From positions 1 through 22,028 of the forward strand of contig JAVBPK010000130.1 of NCBI GenBank assembly GCA_031549625.1: a DNA stretch of 22,028 nucleotides. Reading direction: 5' to 3'. Of this stretch, positions 14,654 through 22,028 are shown piece after piece. The stretch comes from JAISXK01 sp031549625. GTDB taxonomy: Bacteria > Bacillota > Clostridia > Christensenellales > CAG-138. Numbering within the stretch: position 1 is the stretch's first letter; each line of letters starts with the position of its first letter. The position numbers and the translations under genes are program-made. Under the pieces are notes generated by a model that searched no databases, had not been told where the DNA came from, and saw only the letters and a program-made list of their open reading frames with translations.

Positions 14654-14683
14654 TTGACAAGCGATCAAACGGAAGTTTATCAT
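14654..14683 (+). promoter_or_regulatory. Promoter of the purine-catabolism operon
   Basis: TTGACA (14654-14659), 18-base spacer, TATCAT (14678-14683). The predicted start near 14690 gives a leader of about 95 bases before xdhA. Confidence 0.55.
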
Positions 14684-14784
14684 TATAGCGGCATGTATGA
14701 TTATGGATATTAAAAGTAATACCTTTTTAACTATCTGAATTTTCTCTTTTCATATAATCACTGTGGCTTTATGGAGAGTACGCT

Positions 14785-17121
14785 ATGGGAATTGGCAAGT
14801 CTATTTGCAGGCAGGACGCTCTTGAGAAGGTTACCGGAACTGCAAAATTTACCGAAGATTTGATTCCGCAGGGCGCATTGGTGGCAAAAGTGCTGCATAG
14901 CACCATTGCCAATGGTGTCGTGCGTAAAATCGATATTACAAAGGCCGCGGAACTGCCCGGTGTGGAAAAGGTGCTTACCTGCTTTGATGTGCCGCAGCGG
15001 CGCTATGCTACTGTCGCGCATCCGTTATCACTCGATCCGGCGCATGCGGAGGTCGAAGATCATTTGATGCTGACAGCCCGTGTGCGGCATTATGGCGATG
15101 ATATCGCGGTCGTGGTTGCGCAGAACGAACTGGCGGCAAAAAGGGCGCTTAAGCTTATTGATGTTGAGTACGAAAGCTATGAGCCGGCGCTCAGCGTTGA
15201 CCAGGCGCTTGACATGGGCGGCGTGCCTATTCACGAGGAATGCAAAGGTAATGTTCTTAAAAATCTCAGCTATTGCGTAAAAGACGGCAAGGTTGAGACG
15301 TGGGACGAAGCCGAAACCGCGGCCATGCGGCAGGATGCTTTTTTTAAAAATCCTAAATCAGGCGATGTGTTGCAAGGCGAATATAAATCGCAAATGGTGC
15401 AGCACGCGCACATCGAAAATATTACCAGCTTTGCGTATATGGAGGGCCGCCGCGTGGTGGTGGTCACAACCACGCAAGCGCCGCATGTCCTGCGCAGAAT
15501 CATTTCAGAGGCGACCGGCATTTCGCTGGGCGATATACGGGTGATCAAGCCATATATCGGCGGGGCTTTCGGAAACAAGCAAGAAGTGCTATACGAGCCG
15601 CTATTGGCGTATTTGACGCGTATGCTCGGAGGGAGATGCATAAGCATCGTGCTTTCACGCGAAGAAACGTTTGTAAACAGCCGCGTGCGCCATGCGTTTG
15701 ACATGCGTATGCTTTCCGATATCGTGGAAGGCGAATACTTTGCGCAAAGCCTGGAAATAAAATCGAATAAAGGGGCATATGGCTCACACGGCCACGCCGT
15801 CCCCGCGCATGCCATAACGAACTTTTCCCATATTTATCATGCCGATGTATTATTTGGCGAGGCAAAATCCATATTCACAAACTTGCCCAGCGGCGCGGCA
15901 ATGAGGGGCTATGGCATACCGCAAATCACGTTTGCGATAGAATCCCAAATGGATGTCCTGGCCAACAAGTTAGGCCTCGACCCCATTGCGCTGCGCAAAA
16001 AATACATGATGAAAAACGGCTACGCGGATGTGTTTGACCCTGTTATTTGCCAAAGCAACGAATTGCCGCGATGCATCGATAAAGGCATGGAGCTCATGGA
16101 ATGGACAAAAAAACGGAAAGAGTACTCCGAGCATAACAAAGGCGATATCCGCAGGGGCGTTGGCATGGGCATATTCTGCTACAAGAGCTGCGTTTTTCCG
16201 CATATACTCGAAAACGCCGGATGCAGAATTGTGCTGAACCAAAATGGCAGCGTGCAGGTGCAGGTCGGCGCGACGGAGATCGGCCAGGGCTCGGACACGG
16301 TATTTTCGCAAATGGTATCCCAAGAGCTCACCATTCCCGAAGAGCGGATTCACGTCATTTCTACGCAGGACACGGACGTAACCCCCTATGACCCGGGTTC
16401 TTACGCCTCCCGCCAGTCTTATGTCACCGGAAGGGCGGTAAAAGAAGCCGCGCAGGTTTTAAAGGCAAAAATACTTGCGCACGCGGCTAAGATGAGCGCC
16501 ATTTCTGAAGACCGGCTGGATTTGCAGGCAGGCAACATTGTGCATAACGGAACGGTCGTGTATACGATCGGCGAAGTGGCTTCGCACTCGCTGTATAACA
16601 CGGACGCAAGCATGCATTTGACGGCGGAAACCACGCAGACATGCAAGAACAACGCGTTCTCCGTGGGCGCTTGTTTTGCGGACGTGGAGATTGACATACC
16701 GGTGGGGAAGCTTACAGTCAAAAAATTGATCAGCGTACACGACAGCGGAACGATCATGAACCCGAAAATGGCGACGGCGCAGATTCATGGCGGCGTTGCC
16801 ATGGCATTTGGTCAGGCTTTGGGAGAAGTGATGCTGTTCGATCAAAAGACCGGTAAGCCGCTGAACAATAATTTCCTTGACTATAAGATTCCTACGGCAA
16901 TGGACGTTCCGCCGATTGAAGCGGTTTTGATCGACGGTATGGAGCCAACAGGCCCGTTTGGCAATAAGGGACTGGGCGAACCGCCGATTATTCCGCCGGC
17001 GGCTGCTATTCGCAATGCATTGTACCACGCCACAGGGCTTGCGATCAACGAGATGCCATTTTCGCCACAGAAGCTGGTTGAAGCATTCATGAAGGCCGGA
17101 TTTATCGGCGGAATCAATTAG
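14785..17121 (+). CDS. xdhA: Xanthine dehydrogenase, molybdenum-binding subunit
   Basis: 778 residues, the size of the separate large subunit of three-subunit xanthine dehydrogenases. The N-terminal a/b-hammerhead domain (about 1-120) is followed by the molybdopterin domains with GGAFGNK (259-265), RGYGIPQ (374-380), EIGQGSDT (498-505), and GEPP (731-734), whose Glu732 is the expected catalytic base. The RGYGxPQ variant is typical of XdhA from E. coli-type and clostridial enzymes. It hydroxylates hypoxanthine to xanthine and possibly xanthine to urate, passing electrons through the XdhC and XdhB subunits. GGAGAG precedes ATG 14785 by 6-7 bases. It is first in an operon with xdhB, xdhC, a GntR regulator and adenine deaminase, which supports a purine substrate. 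Molybdenum-cofactor or selenium maturation genes are not visible here. Confidence 0.93.
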   Translation: MGIGKSICRQDALEKVTGTAKFTEDLIPQGALVAKVLHSTIANGVVRKIDITKAAELPGVEKVLTCFDVPQRRYATVAHPLSLDPAHAEVEDHLMLTARVRHYGDDIAVVVAQNELAAKRALKLIDVEYESYEPALSVDQALDMGGVPIHEECKGNVLKNLSYCVKDGKVETWDEAETAAMRQDAFFKNPKSGDVLQGEYKSQMVQHAHIENITSFAYMEGRRVVVVTTTQAPHVLRRIISEATGISLGDIRVIKPYIGGAFGNKQEVLYEPLLAYLTRMLGGRCISIVLSREETFVNSRVRHAFDMRMLSDIVEGEYFAQSLEIKSNKGAYGSHGHAVPAHAITNFSHIYHADVLFGEAKSIFTNLPSGAAMRGYGIPQITFAIESQMDVLANKLGLDPIALRKKYMMKNGYADVFDPVICQSNELPRCIDKGMELMEWTKKRKEYSEHNKGDIRRGVGMGIFCYKSCVFPHILENAGCRIVLNQNGSVQVQVGATEIGQGSDTVFSQMVSQELTIPEERIHVISTQDTDVTPYDPGSYASRQSYVTGRAVKEAAQVLKAKILAHAAKMSAISEDRLDLQAGNIVHNGTVVYTIGEVASHSLYNTDASMHLTAETTQTCKNNAFSVGACFADVEIDIPVGKLTVKKLISVHDSGTIMNPKMATAQIHGGVAMAFGQALGEVMLFDQKTGKPLNNNFLDYKIPTAMDVPPIEAVLIDGMEPTGPFGNKGLGEPPIIPPAAAIRNALYHATGLAINEMPFSPQKLVEAFMKAGFIGGIN

Positions 17122-17132
17122 GAGGTACGCCG

Positions 17133-18017
17133 ATGTACGATGTGAGCAGTATTTATAAAGCTGAAAGCGTTGCCGATGCGGTGCGTTACCTTGCGGCAAA
17201 TGACGACGCGATTATCATAAACGGCGGTACGGACGTGCTGATTAAGCTGCGCGAAGGCGAACATGAGCAGGCAAAGCTTTTGAGCATTCACGCGTTGCCG
17301 GAGCTCGTGGGTATTCATATCGACGCGAAGAACGTTATTACCATTCGGTCGGCCACCACTTTTGCGCAAGTAGTGGGCAGCGAAATCATCAAAAAACATA
17401 TTCCGGCGCTGGGACAAGCCTGCGACCAAGTGGGCAGCCCGCAAATTCGGGAAATGGGTACGGTCGGTGGAAATATTTGCAACGGCGCCGTCAGCGCGGA
17501 CAGCGCGCCGATTTTGCTTTGTTTGAACGCCACATTGGTGCTGGAGAGCGCCGCCGGCACGCGGGAGGTTAAGCTGACCGATTTTTACACGGGGCCTGGC
17601 AAGACGGTACGCAGGCATGAAGAATTATTGACGGCGGTCAAAATTGATCCGGCCGATTTCGACGGATTTGGCGCGCATTATTTTAAATTTGGGCAAAGAA
17701 AAGCGCTGGAGATCGCGACAATCGGCTGCGCGGTTCATTTAAAGCTTGGGGAAGACAAAAGAACCATTGTGGATTACCGCATTGCTTTTGGTGTCGCGGC
17801 ACCCACGCCGATACGTTGCGCCAAAACGGAGGGCGCGGTTCTGAATAAAAAATTGGAGGAAGACGTGCTTGCCCTTATTGCCGAGAGTGTTTTGGGCGAG
17901 GTCAAGCCGCGGGATAGCTGGCGAGCTTCCAAAGTATTCAGGCTGCAGCTTATCCGTGAGCTGAGCAAGCGCGCGACGGTGGAAGCTTTCATAAACGCGG
18001 GAGGCAAATATGCTTAG
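17133..18017 (+). CDS. xdhB: Xanthine dehydrogenase, FAD-binding subunit
   Basis: 294 residues, the usual length of the separate FAD subunit. Seen: the FAD-binding loop INGGTDVLIKL (about 29-39), ATTFAQV (74-80) and GTVGGNICNGAVSAD (109-123), the family's flavin-contact motif; a CO-dehydrogenase-type C-terminal domain follows. It receives electrons from the iron-sulfur subunit and passes them to NAD+ or another acceptor. TTAGGAGGT just after the xdhA stop is its ribosome site. It overlaps xdhC by 8 bases, so translation is coupled. Confidence 0.94.
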   Translation: MYDVSSIYKAESVADAVRYLAANDDAIIINGGTDVLIKLREGEHEQAKLLSIHALPELVGIHIDAKNVITIRSATTFAQVVGSEIIKKHIPALGQACDQVGSPQIREMGTVGGNICNGAVSADSAPILLCLNATLVLESAAGTREVKLTDFYTGPGKTVRRHEELLTAVKIDPADFDGFGAHYFKFGQRKALEIATIGCAVHLKLGEDKRTIVDYRIAFGVAAPTPIRCAKTEGAVLNKKLEEDVLALIAESVLGEVKPRDSWRASKVFRLQLIRELSKRATVEAFINAGGKYA

Positions 18018-18474
18018 GATCATCTCTATGACTGTGAACGGCAAGCCGGAAGAAGTGGCCGTGGATGAAAGGGAGTCGCTTGCGGATACCTTGCGTAATC
18101 GCCTGGGACTTACCAGCGTTAAGAAGGGATGCGAAGTAGGCGAATGCGGCGCTTGCACGGTGCTCATAAACGGTAAAGCCGTCAATTCCTGCATTTATCT
18201 TACCGTTTGGGCGGAGGGGCAAACACTCTTGACCGTTGAGGGAGTGCGGCAGGGAGATCAGCTGCATCCCATCCAACAGGCATTTATAGACGAAGCGGCC
18301 ATCCAATGCGGCTTTTGCACGCCCGGTCTCGTGCTGACAGCACTGGAAATTATTAACACAGGCAAAACGTATACGCGGGACGAGCTGCGAAAATTGATTT
18401 CGGGGCACCTCTGCCGCTGTACGGGTTACGAAAATATTCTGAACGCCATCGAAAAAGTAATGCAGAGAGCGTAG
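18010..18474 (+). CDS. xdhC: Xanthine dehydrogenase, [2Fe-2S] subunit
   Basis: 154 residues with two clusters. The plant-ferredoxin type is at Cys41, Cys46, Cys49 and Cys61 (CEVGECGACTV...C), and the molybdenum-hydroxylase type is at Cys100, Cys103, Cys135 and Cys137 (CGFC...CRC). It links the molybdenum site with FAD. ATG 18010 lies inside the end of xdhB, with GGGAGG 6 bases before it. The order A-B-C is the one known from enteric and clostridial xdh operons. The next gene (gntR) begins 5 bases after its stop. Confidence 0.95.
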   Translation: MLRIISMTVNGKPEEVAVDERESLADTLRNRLGLTSVKKGCEVGECGACTVLINGKAVNSCIYLTVWAEGQTLLTVEGVRQGDQLHPIQQAFIDEAAIQCGFCTPGLVLTALEIINTGKTYTRDELRKLISGHLCRCTGYENILNAIEKVMQRA

Positions 18475-18479
18475 ATAAG

Positions 18480-19193
18480 ATGGATACCAAAACATTTGGG
18501 GCGAAGCTGCTTTATGAAATCAAGGAAGGCATATTCAAAGACAAGGACAGATTACCGCCGGAAGCGGCGCTGGCTGCCCAGTTTGGCGCCAGCCGCACAA
18601 TGATCCGCGACGTGCTTGCTTCGTTGGAAAGGGAAGGCTTTATCAGCCGCAGACAAGGCATTGGAACCATCCTCAATAAACATGTATTGGGCGTAAAAAC
18701 CCGCATGGATTTGGAACTTGAATTCTTAGACATGGTTCGGGAGGCCGGCGCGGAGCCATCCTCGTTTATTGAAGATATCTCCATCGTGTTTTGTGACGAA
18801 ACGATAGCAAAGAAGCTGGACACAAAAGCGCAAACGCCGGTTTTGCGAGTGGCCAGAATCGTGTCCGGTGACGGCGTGCCGGCCATTTTCTGCTTTGACT
18901 ATGTATCGTTTCAAATTATCAAAGAGTACTCGTATAGCCGTGAAGATTTGGAAAAGCCAATTTTCTATTTCCTGGAACATTTTTGCAACACAAGCGTGTA
19001 TATGGACCTTTCCGTTGTGGAAGCGGTTCTTGCGGACGAATACCTCGCGAAGCGGTTGAAGGTCGATGCAGGAACGCCGCTTTTAAAGGTCGATGAACGT
19101 GGCTTTGACATAAATGGCAATTGCGTGTTGTATTCCGACGAATACTACGCCGGAACCTTATTGCAGCATACCATACTCAGAAAAAAAATATAG
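18480..19193 (+). CDS. GntR-family regulator, HutC/UTRA type
   Basis: 237 residues. The winged helix-turn-helix covers about residues 5-68 (LPPEAALAAQFGASRTMIRD then VLASLEREGFISRRQGIGTI). The rest is a UTRA ligand-binding domain (about 85-232), recognisable by its spacing, LRVARIVSGDGVPA and the late YSDEYY segment. It probably represses or activates the surrounding operon in response to a purine or related ligand, which is inference from position. ATG 18480 follows the xdhC stop by 5 bases; its ribosome site is weak (GAGAG at 18466), so low expression by coupling is likely. It lies between xdhC and the adenine deaminase gene, inside the operon. Confidence 0.9.
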   Translation: MDTKTFGAKLLYEIKEGIFKDKDRLPPEAALAAQFGASRTMIRDVLASLEREGFISRRQGIGTILNKHVLGVKTRMDLELEFLDMVREAGAEPSSFIEDISIVFCDETIAKKLDTKAQTPVLRVARIVSGDGVPAIFCFDYVSFQIIKEYSYSREDLEKPIFYFLEHFCNTSVYMDLSVVEAVLADEYLAKRLKVDAGTPLLKVDERGFDINGNCVLYSDEYYAGTLLQHTILRKKI

Positions 19194-19207
19194 GCAGGTA
19201 CAATGGC

Positions 19208-20977
19208 TTGAAATACGACGCGCTCACATTAAAAGCAGAGCTTGAGGCGGCAAGCGGCATTCGCCCGGCGGACATTCTTTTCGAAAACGTGCAGCTTGTG
19301 GATGTTTATACCGATGAAATCCGCAAGGCGAATATTGCTGTATTTGGCGGCAAAATAATCGGTGTCGGCGAAATGCCGCATATCAAGGCAAACGAGCGTA
19401 TCGATTGCGAGGGCATGTATGCGATGCCGGGCTTTATGGATACGCATGTGCATATCGAAACGACGTTGCTTACTCCCGGCGAGCTTGCAAAGGCGATCGT
19501 GGCATGGGGCACGACGACTATGTTTGTGGACGCGATGGAGATTGCGAATGTTGCGGGCATGGAAGGATTGAAAGCGCTGGTAAGCGATTCGGAGGATTTG
19601 CCTTTTCGAATATTTCTTGAAATCCCGTCCCGGGTGCCGACCGCGCCGGGCTTGGAAACCGCGGGCGCGCAGCTGGACGCCGCTGAAGTCGAGCAACTTT
19701 TGCGGCTTAAAAACGCGGTCAGCCTGGGTGAACTTGATCCTTCCAAAATTCTTGGAATCCGGGAAGAATATTTGCAAAAGGTAGTGTCGGCTTTGGAGCT
19801 CGGCAAAATATGCAACGGACATGCCATCGGGCTGACGCCCCCCGAATTAAACATTTATGCGACCGCGCATCTTGCGGACGACCATGAATCGGTAACCGTG
19901 CAGGAGTTGATCGACAGGCTGCGCGTGGGTATGAAGGCGCTGATACGCGAAGGCAGCAGCGAGCGCAATACAAAAGAGCTCATAACGGGCGTTTTGGAGC
20001 ATAAGCTGCCGACAGAAAATCTTATGTTTTGCACGGATGACAAGCATATCAACGACATTTTTGCCGAAGGGCATATCAGTTACAGCATTCAGACCGCCAT
20101 TGATCTTGGAATGGATCCGGTAACGGCGATAAAAATAGCCACGATAAACGCGGCAAAGCATTTCAGGCTGGAGCATATGATAGGCTCCCTAACGCCGGGC
20201 AGGCAGGCGGATATCGTATTTGTAAGAGATATCAGACGCATCGTGCCCGAATGGGTTTATAAAGACGGCAAGCCTGTGGCGAAGGGCGGCGCTGTTTTGC
20301 CTTGCGCTCCTAAAGCGTTTCCGGAAGAATTGTTTCATACGGTCAGGCTGGGAGATGGTTTTTGCAAGGGTTCGTTTGCTATCCGTTGCGCTGAGGGGAA
20401 AGCTGCGAAATGCCGCGTTATTTCCATGGTCAAGGATCAAATCATCAACAACCTGGCCGAAGAATGGATGCCGGTATCGGCGGGCGAAATTCACGCGAAC
20501 ACCGAAAGGGATATATTAAAACTGGCGGTTGTGGAGCGGCATGGCAAGAACGGCAGGGTTTCCGCCGCGCTAGTCACCGGCTTTGGGCTAAAGCGGGGCG
20601 CCATCGCTTCAAGCGTATCGCACGACCACCATAACATTGTGGTGGCAGGCTGCAACGACGAAGATATGTATCTCGCTGTTAAGGAACTCGAGAGGCTGCA
20701 AGGCGGATTTGCCGCCGCTGCTGACGGCAAAGTGCTCGATTCTATTGCGTTGCCGCTTGCGGGCCTTATGAGCACAATGACTGCTGAGGAAGTGATGACG
20801 ACTATGGAGCGGGTAAACGCCGCTGCCAGAAGCCTTGGCTGCGAGATGAACGCGCCGTTTATGTCGCTTTCCTTTATTTCTTTGCCGACTGTTCCGGAAC
20901 TGGGTTTGACGGATTATGGCTTGATTGACGTTTTAAAACATTGCATTATCGATCTGGTGGTCGAAACTTCTAACTGA
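19208..20977 (+). CDS. ade: Adenine deaminase
   Basis: About 589 residues, normal for AdeC-type enzymes. The amidohydrolase metal site is THVHIE (His80, His82, Glu84), then NGHAIG (His205) and CTDDKH (Asp277/278). The C-terminal adenine-deaminase domain contains SVSHDHHNIVVAG. It converts adenine to hypoxanthine and ammonia in the cytoplasm, feeding the xanthine dehydrogenase encoded just upstream. No ATG lies at the right place: the protein similarity begins with KYDALTLKAEL, so the TTG at 19208 is the likely start, with AGGCAGGT 7-8 bases before it. An out-of-frame ATG-GCT-TGA mini-frame at 19203 ends across this TTG. Earlier in-frame starts lie in gntR and would add unrelated residues. Family very sure, start moderately sure. 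Confidence 0.93.
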   Translation: MKYDALTLKAELEAASGIRPADILFENVQLVDVYTDEIRKANIAVFGGKIIGVGEMPHIKANERIDCEGMYAMPGFMDTHVHIETTLLTPGELAKAIVAWGTTTMFVDAMEIANVAGMEGLKALVSDSEDLPFRIFLEIPSRVPTAPGLETAGAQLDAAEVEQLLRLKNAVSLGELDPSKILGIREEYLQKVVSALELGKICNGHAIGLTPPELNIYATAHLADDHESVTVQELIDRLRVGMKALIREGSSERNTKELITGVLEHKLPTENLMFCTDDKHINDIFAEGHISYSIQTAIDLGMDPVTAIKIATINAAKHFRLEHMIGSLTPGRQADIVFVRDIRRIVPEWVYKDGKPVAKGGAVLPCAPKAFPEELFHTVRLGDGFCKGSFAIRCAEGKAAKCRVISMVKDQIINNLAEEWMPVSAGEIHANTERDILKLAVVERHGKNGRVSAALVTGFGLKRGAIASSVSHDHHNIVVAGCNDEDMYLAVKELERLQGGFAAAADGKVLDSIALPLAGLMSTMTAEEVMTTMERVNAAARSLGCEMNAPFMSLSFISLPTVPELGLTDYGLIDVLKHCIIDLVVETSN

Positions 20978-21025
20978 TGTAACCGCGCATGCGGAAACAT
21001 AAAACAAAACTATCAGGAGGAAAAC

Positions 21026-22028
21026 ATGAGGAAAACAATCAAAATGGTCGCGTTCTTGCTGGTTTGCCTGCTCGTGATCACGGGCTGCGCACCCGCCGCA
21101 AAACCGGCCGAACAGGCGGGGGCCGAAAAGCTGAAAGTCGCGCTTATTCTACCCGGCAAGGCGGATGACGTTTCGTTCAACCAGTCGATGTATGATGGCA
21201 TGATGAAAGTGGCTGAAGAATACAAAGACAAGATAGAAGTTAAGGTTGTTGAAGAAGTTTACGAAGTGGCTGACATTGAGCCCGCTCTGATGGATTTTGC
21301 AAGCGAAGGTTATGATCTTATATTTGGCCATGGTTTCCAGTTTATGGAACCGATCATCAAAGTTGCCGAAAAGTTTCCCGATACGTACTTTGCGCTTGGC
21401 TGCGGTTATAAGACGCTCGACAACACTTGCGTGTACGACGTGCATCTGCAAAACGGCGGCTACCTGATGGGAGTCCTTGCCGCTTCCATGACCAAGACGG
21501 GCAAAGTCGGCCTCGTTGGCGGCGGAGATGTTGCGGAAGTCTATCGCGGCCACGAAGGCTTTAAGTATGGCGCGAAAAAGATCAACCCCAACATTGAAAT
21601 TCAGGAAGTTTACACGGGCGACTGGACAGATTCCGCGGGCGCGAAAGAAGCCGCTATTTCCATGTATGATTCCGGCGTAGATATCATCTGGCACTCCGGC
21701 GACGGCATTGGCCTCGGCACCGTCGAAGCGGCAAAAGAGAAAAACCAGCTGGTGCTTGGCAATATCGCCGACCAGAGCAAACTGGCGCCCGATAACGTGC
21801 TTTCCGGCTTTATATATGACTGGGATGCAGTAATCAAAGGCATTATCGACGATATTCTGAATGATAACTTTGCGAACAGGCAAGAGAAGTTCTACTGGAT
21901 CGAAACTGGCGGAGCAGGCGGCTTACGCTACGCCGATTTCGGCAAGCTGGCCGACAGAGTTCCCCAGGAGGTAAAAGACCTGATGGAACAAGAATTTAAT
22001 GACATTAAAGCCGGCAAGACACAGATGC
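21026..22028 (+). CDS. BMP-family (PnrA-like) substrate-binding lipoprotein, 3' end cut by window
   Basis: 334 codons are visible and the frame is open at the window edge. The signal peptide is MRKTIK, a hydrophobic stretch, and the lipobox ITGC with Cys21 as the lipidation site. The mature part has VALILPGKADDVSFNQS, LIFGHGFQF, and later GEAYL-type ABC-binding features of the BMP family (KTGKVGLVGGGD). These proteins bind purine nucleosides or related compounds outside the membrane for an ABC importer. A clear AGGAGG lies 5 bases before ATG 21026, and the gene starts 48 bases after adenine deaminase, so it is probably cotranscribed. This suggests a purine or nucleoside ligand. The ATPase and permease genes would be expected beyond the window. 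Confidence 0.92.
   Translation, partial: MRKTIKMVAFLLVCLLVITGCAPAAKPAEQAGAEKLKVALILPGKADDVSFNQSMYDGMMKVAEEYKDKIEVKVVEEVYEVADIEPALMDFASEGYDLIFGHGFQFMEPIIKVAEKFPDTYFALGCGYKTLDNTCVYDVHLQNGGYLMGVLAASMTKTGKVGLVGGGDVAEVYRGHEGFKYGAKKINPNIEIQEVYTGDWTDSAGAKEAAISMYDSGVDIIWHSGDGIGLGTVEAAKEKNQLVLGNIADQSKLAPDNVLSGFIYDWDAVIKGIIDDILNDNFANRQEKFYWIETGGAGGLRYADFGKLADRVPQEVKDLMEQEFNDIKAGKTQM

Larger units (their letters stand above)
14417..14784. other. Divergent intergenic region between the GNAT and xdh genes
   Basis: 368 bases. It holds a 12-base palindrome AAAGAATTCTTT (14443-14454), an inverted repeat CATGCA-N5-TGCATG (14593-14609), and a plus-strand promoter (14654-14683). It also has a short AAAAG/CTTTT hairpin in the leader (14712-14727) and an AT-rich leader of about 95 bases before xdhA. 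No promoter for the GNAT gene stands out. An 85-codon frame ending at 14713 has no ribosome site or family features and is not called. Confidence 0.6.

Noticed and set aside
14456..14713. 85-codon plus-strand frame between the GNAT and xdhA genes, ending in MYDYGY
   Set aside because: No ribosome site, crosses the promoter of the purine operon, and shows no recognisable domain.
14758..14800. CATATAATCACTGTGG followed by TTTATGG just before xdhA resembles the start of a purine riboswitch aptamer
   Set aside because: The second and third helices and the conserved TTTCTACC-type joining segment are absent, and the coding region begins within 20 bases, so no complete aptamer fits.
17160..17173. 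TGAAAGCGTTGCCG, similar to a catabolite-repression (cre) site
   Set aside because: It lies within xdhB coding sequence and has two mismatches at conserved positions; too weak to call.
16459..17199. 246-codon minus-strand frame over xdhA/xdhB
   Set aside because: Antisense to conserved xanthine dehydrogenase sequence, with basic low-information composition and no start signal.

Overview
The window looks like a chromosomal segment of an anaerobic Gram-positive bacterium, most likely a Clostridia-type Firmicute of intermediate GC. The evidence is strong AGGAGG-type ribosome binding sites, a ferredoxin-linked 2-oxoacid oxidoreductase next to a butyrate-kinase family gene, a three-subunit clostridial/enteric-type xanthine dehydrogenase, and a BMP-family lipoprotein with a lipobox. 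I see no rRNA, tRNA, CRISPR array, insertion sequence or phage gene. The assignment to Clostridia is inference.

Region 1 (1-8015) is a sugar or amino-sugar catabolic locus. On the minus strand are a phosphofructokinase-family gene and, overlapping it by GTGA, the start of a triosephosphate-isomerase-like gene cut by the window edge. Divergent from these, on the plus strand, are a NagA-type deacetylase, an FGGY carbohydrate kinase and a class III (glutamate-1-semialdehyde-aminomutase-like) PLP enzyme. A LacI-family repressor (minus) lies convergent to the PLP gene and divergent from a zinc-dependent medium-chain dehydrogenase. A perfect LacI-type operator, TGCAAACGATTGCA, sits over the probable start of lacI transcription. 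A 12-of-14 copy sits between the phosphofructokinase and nagA-like promoters, which ties the two gene groups into one regulon. The chemistry on offer (deacylation, phosphorylation, amino-group transfer, NAD(P)-dependent oxidation, a second phosphorylation, triose-phosphate handling) suggests a route for an N-acetylated amino sugar or amino polyol that does not use the usual NagB deaminase. This is the best candidate for an undescribed pathway here.

Region 2 (8101-13153) holds a solitary metallo-beta-lactamase-fold hydrolase (minus), then a compact ferredoxin-alpha-beta-gamma 2-oxoacid:ferredoxin oxidoreductase operon followed by a butyrate/branched-chain-fatty-acid kinase. Together these would turn a 2-oxoacid into acyl-CoA plus reduced ferredoxin and finally into ATP. 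The phosphotransacylase needed in between is not in the window.

Region 3 (13191-14416) has two small minus-strand genes, an isochorismatase/nicotinamidase-family hydrolase and a GNAT acetyltransferase with a probable terminator.

Region 4 (14654-22028) is a purine module. A TTGACA promoter is followed by xdhA-xdhB-xdhC (molybdenum hydroxylase), a GntR/UTRA regulator, an adenine deaminase that appears to start at TTG, and a BMP-family substrate-binding lipoprotein running off the right edge. Adenine or nucleosides imported by the transporter would be deaminated to hypoxanthine and oxidised to xanthine/urate.
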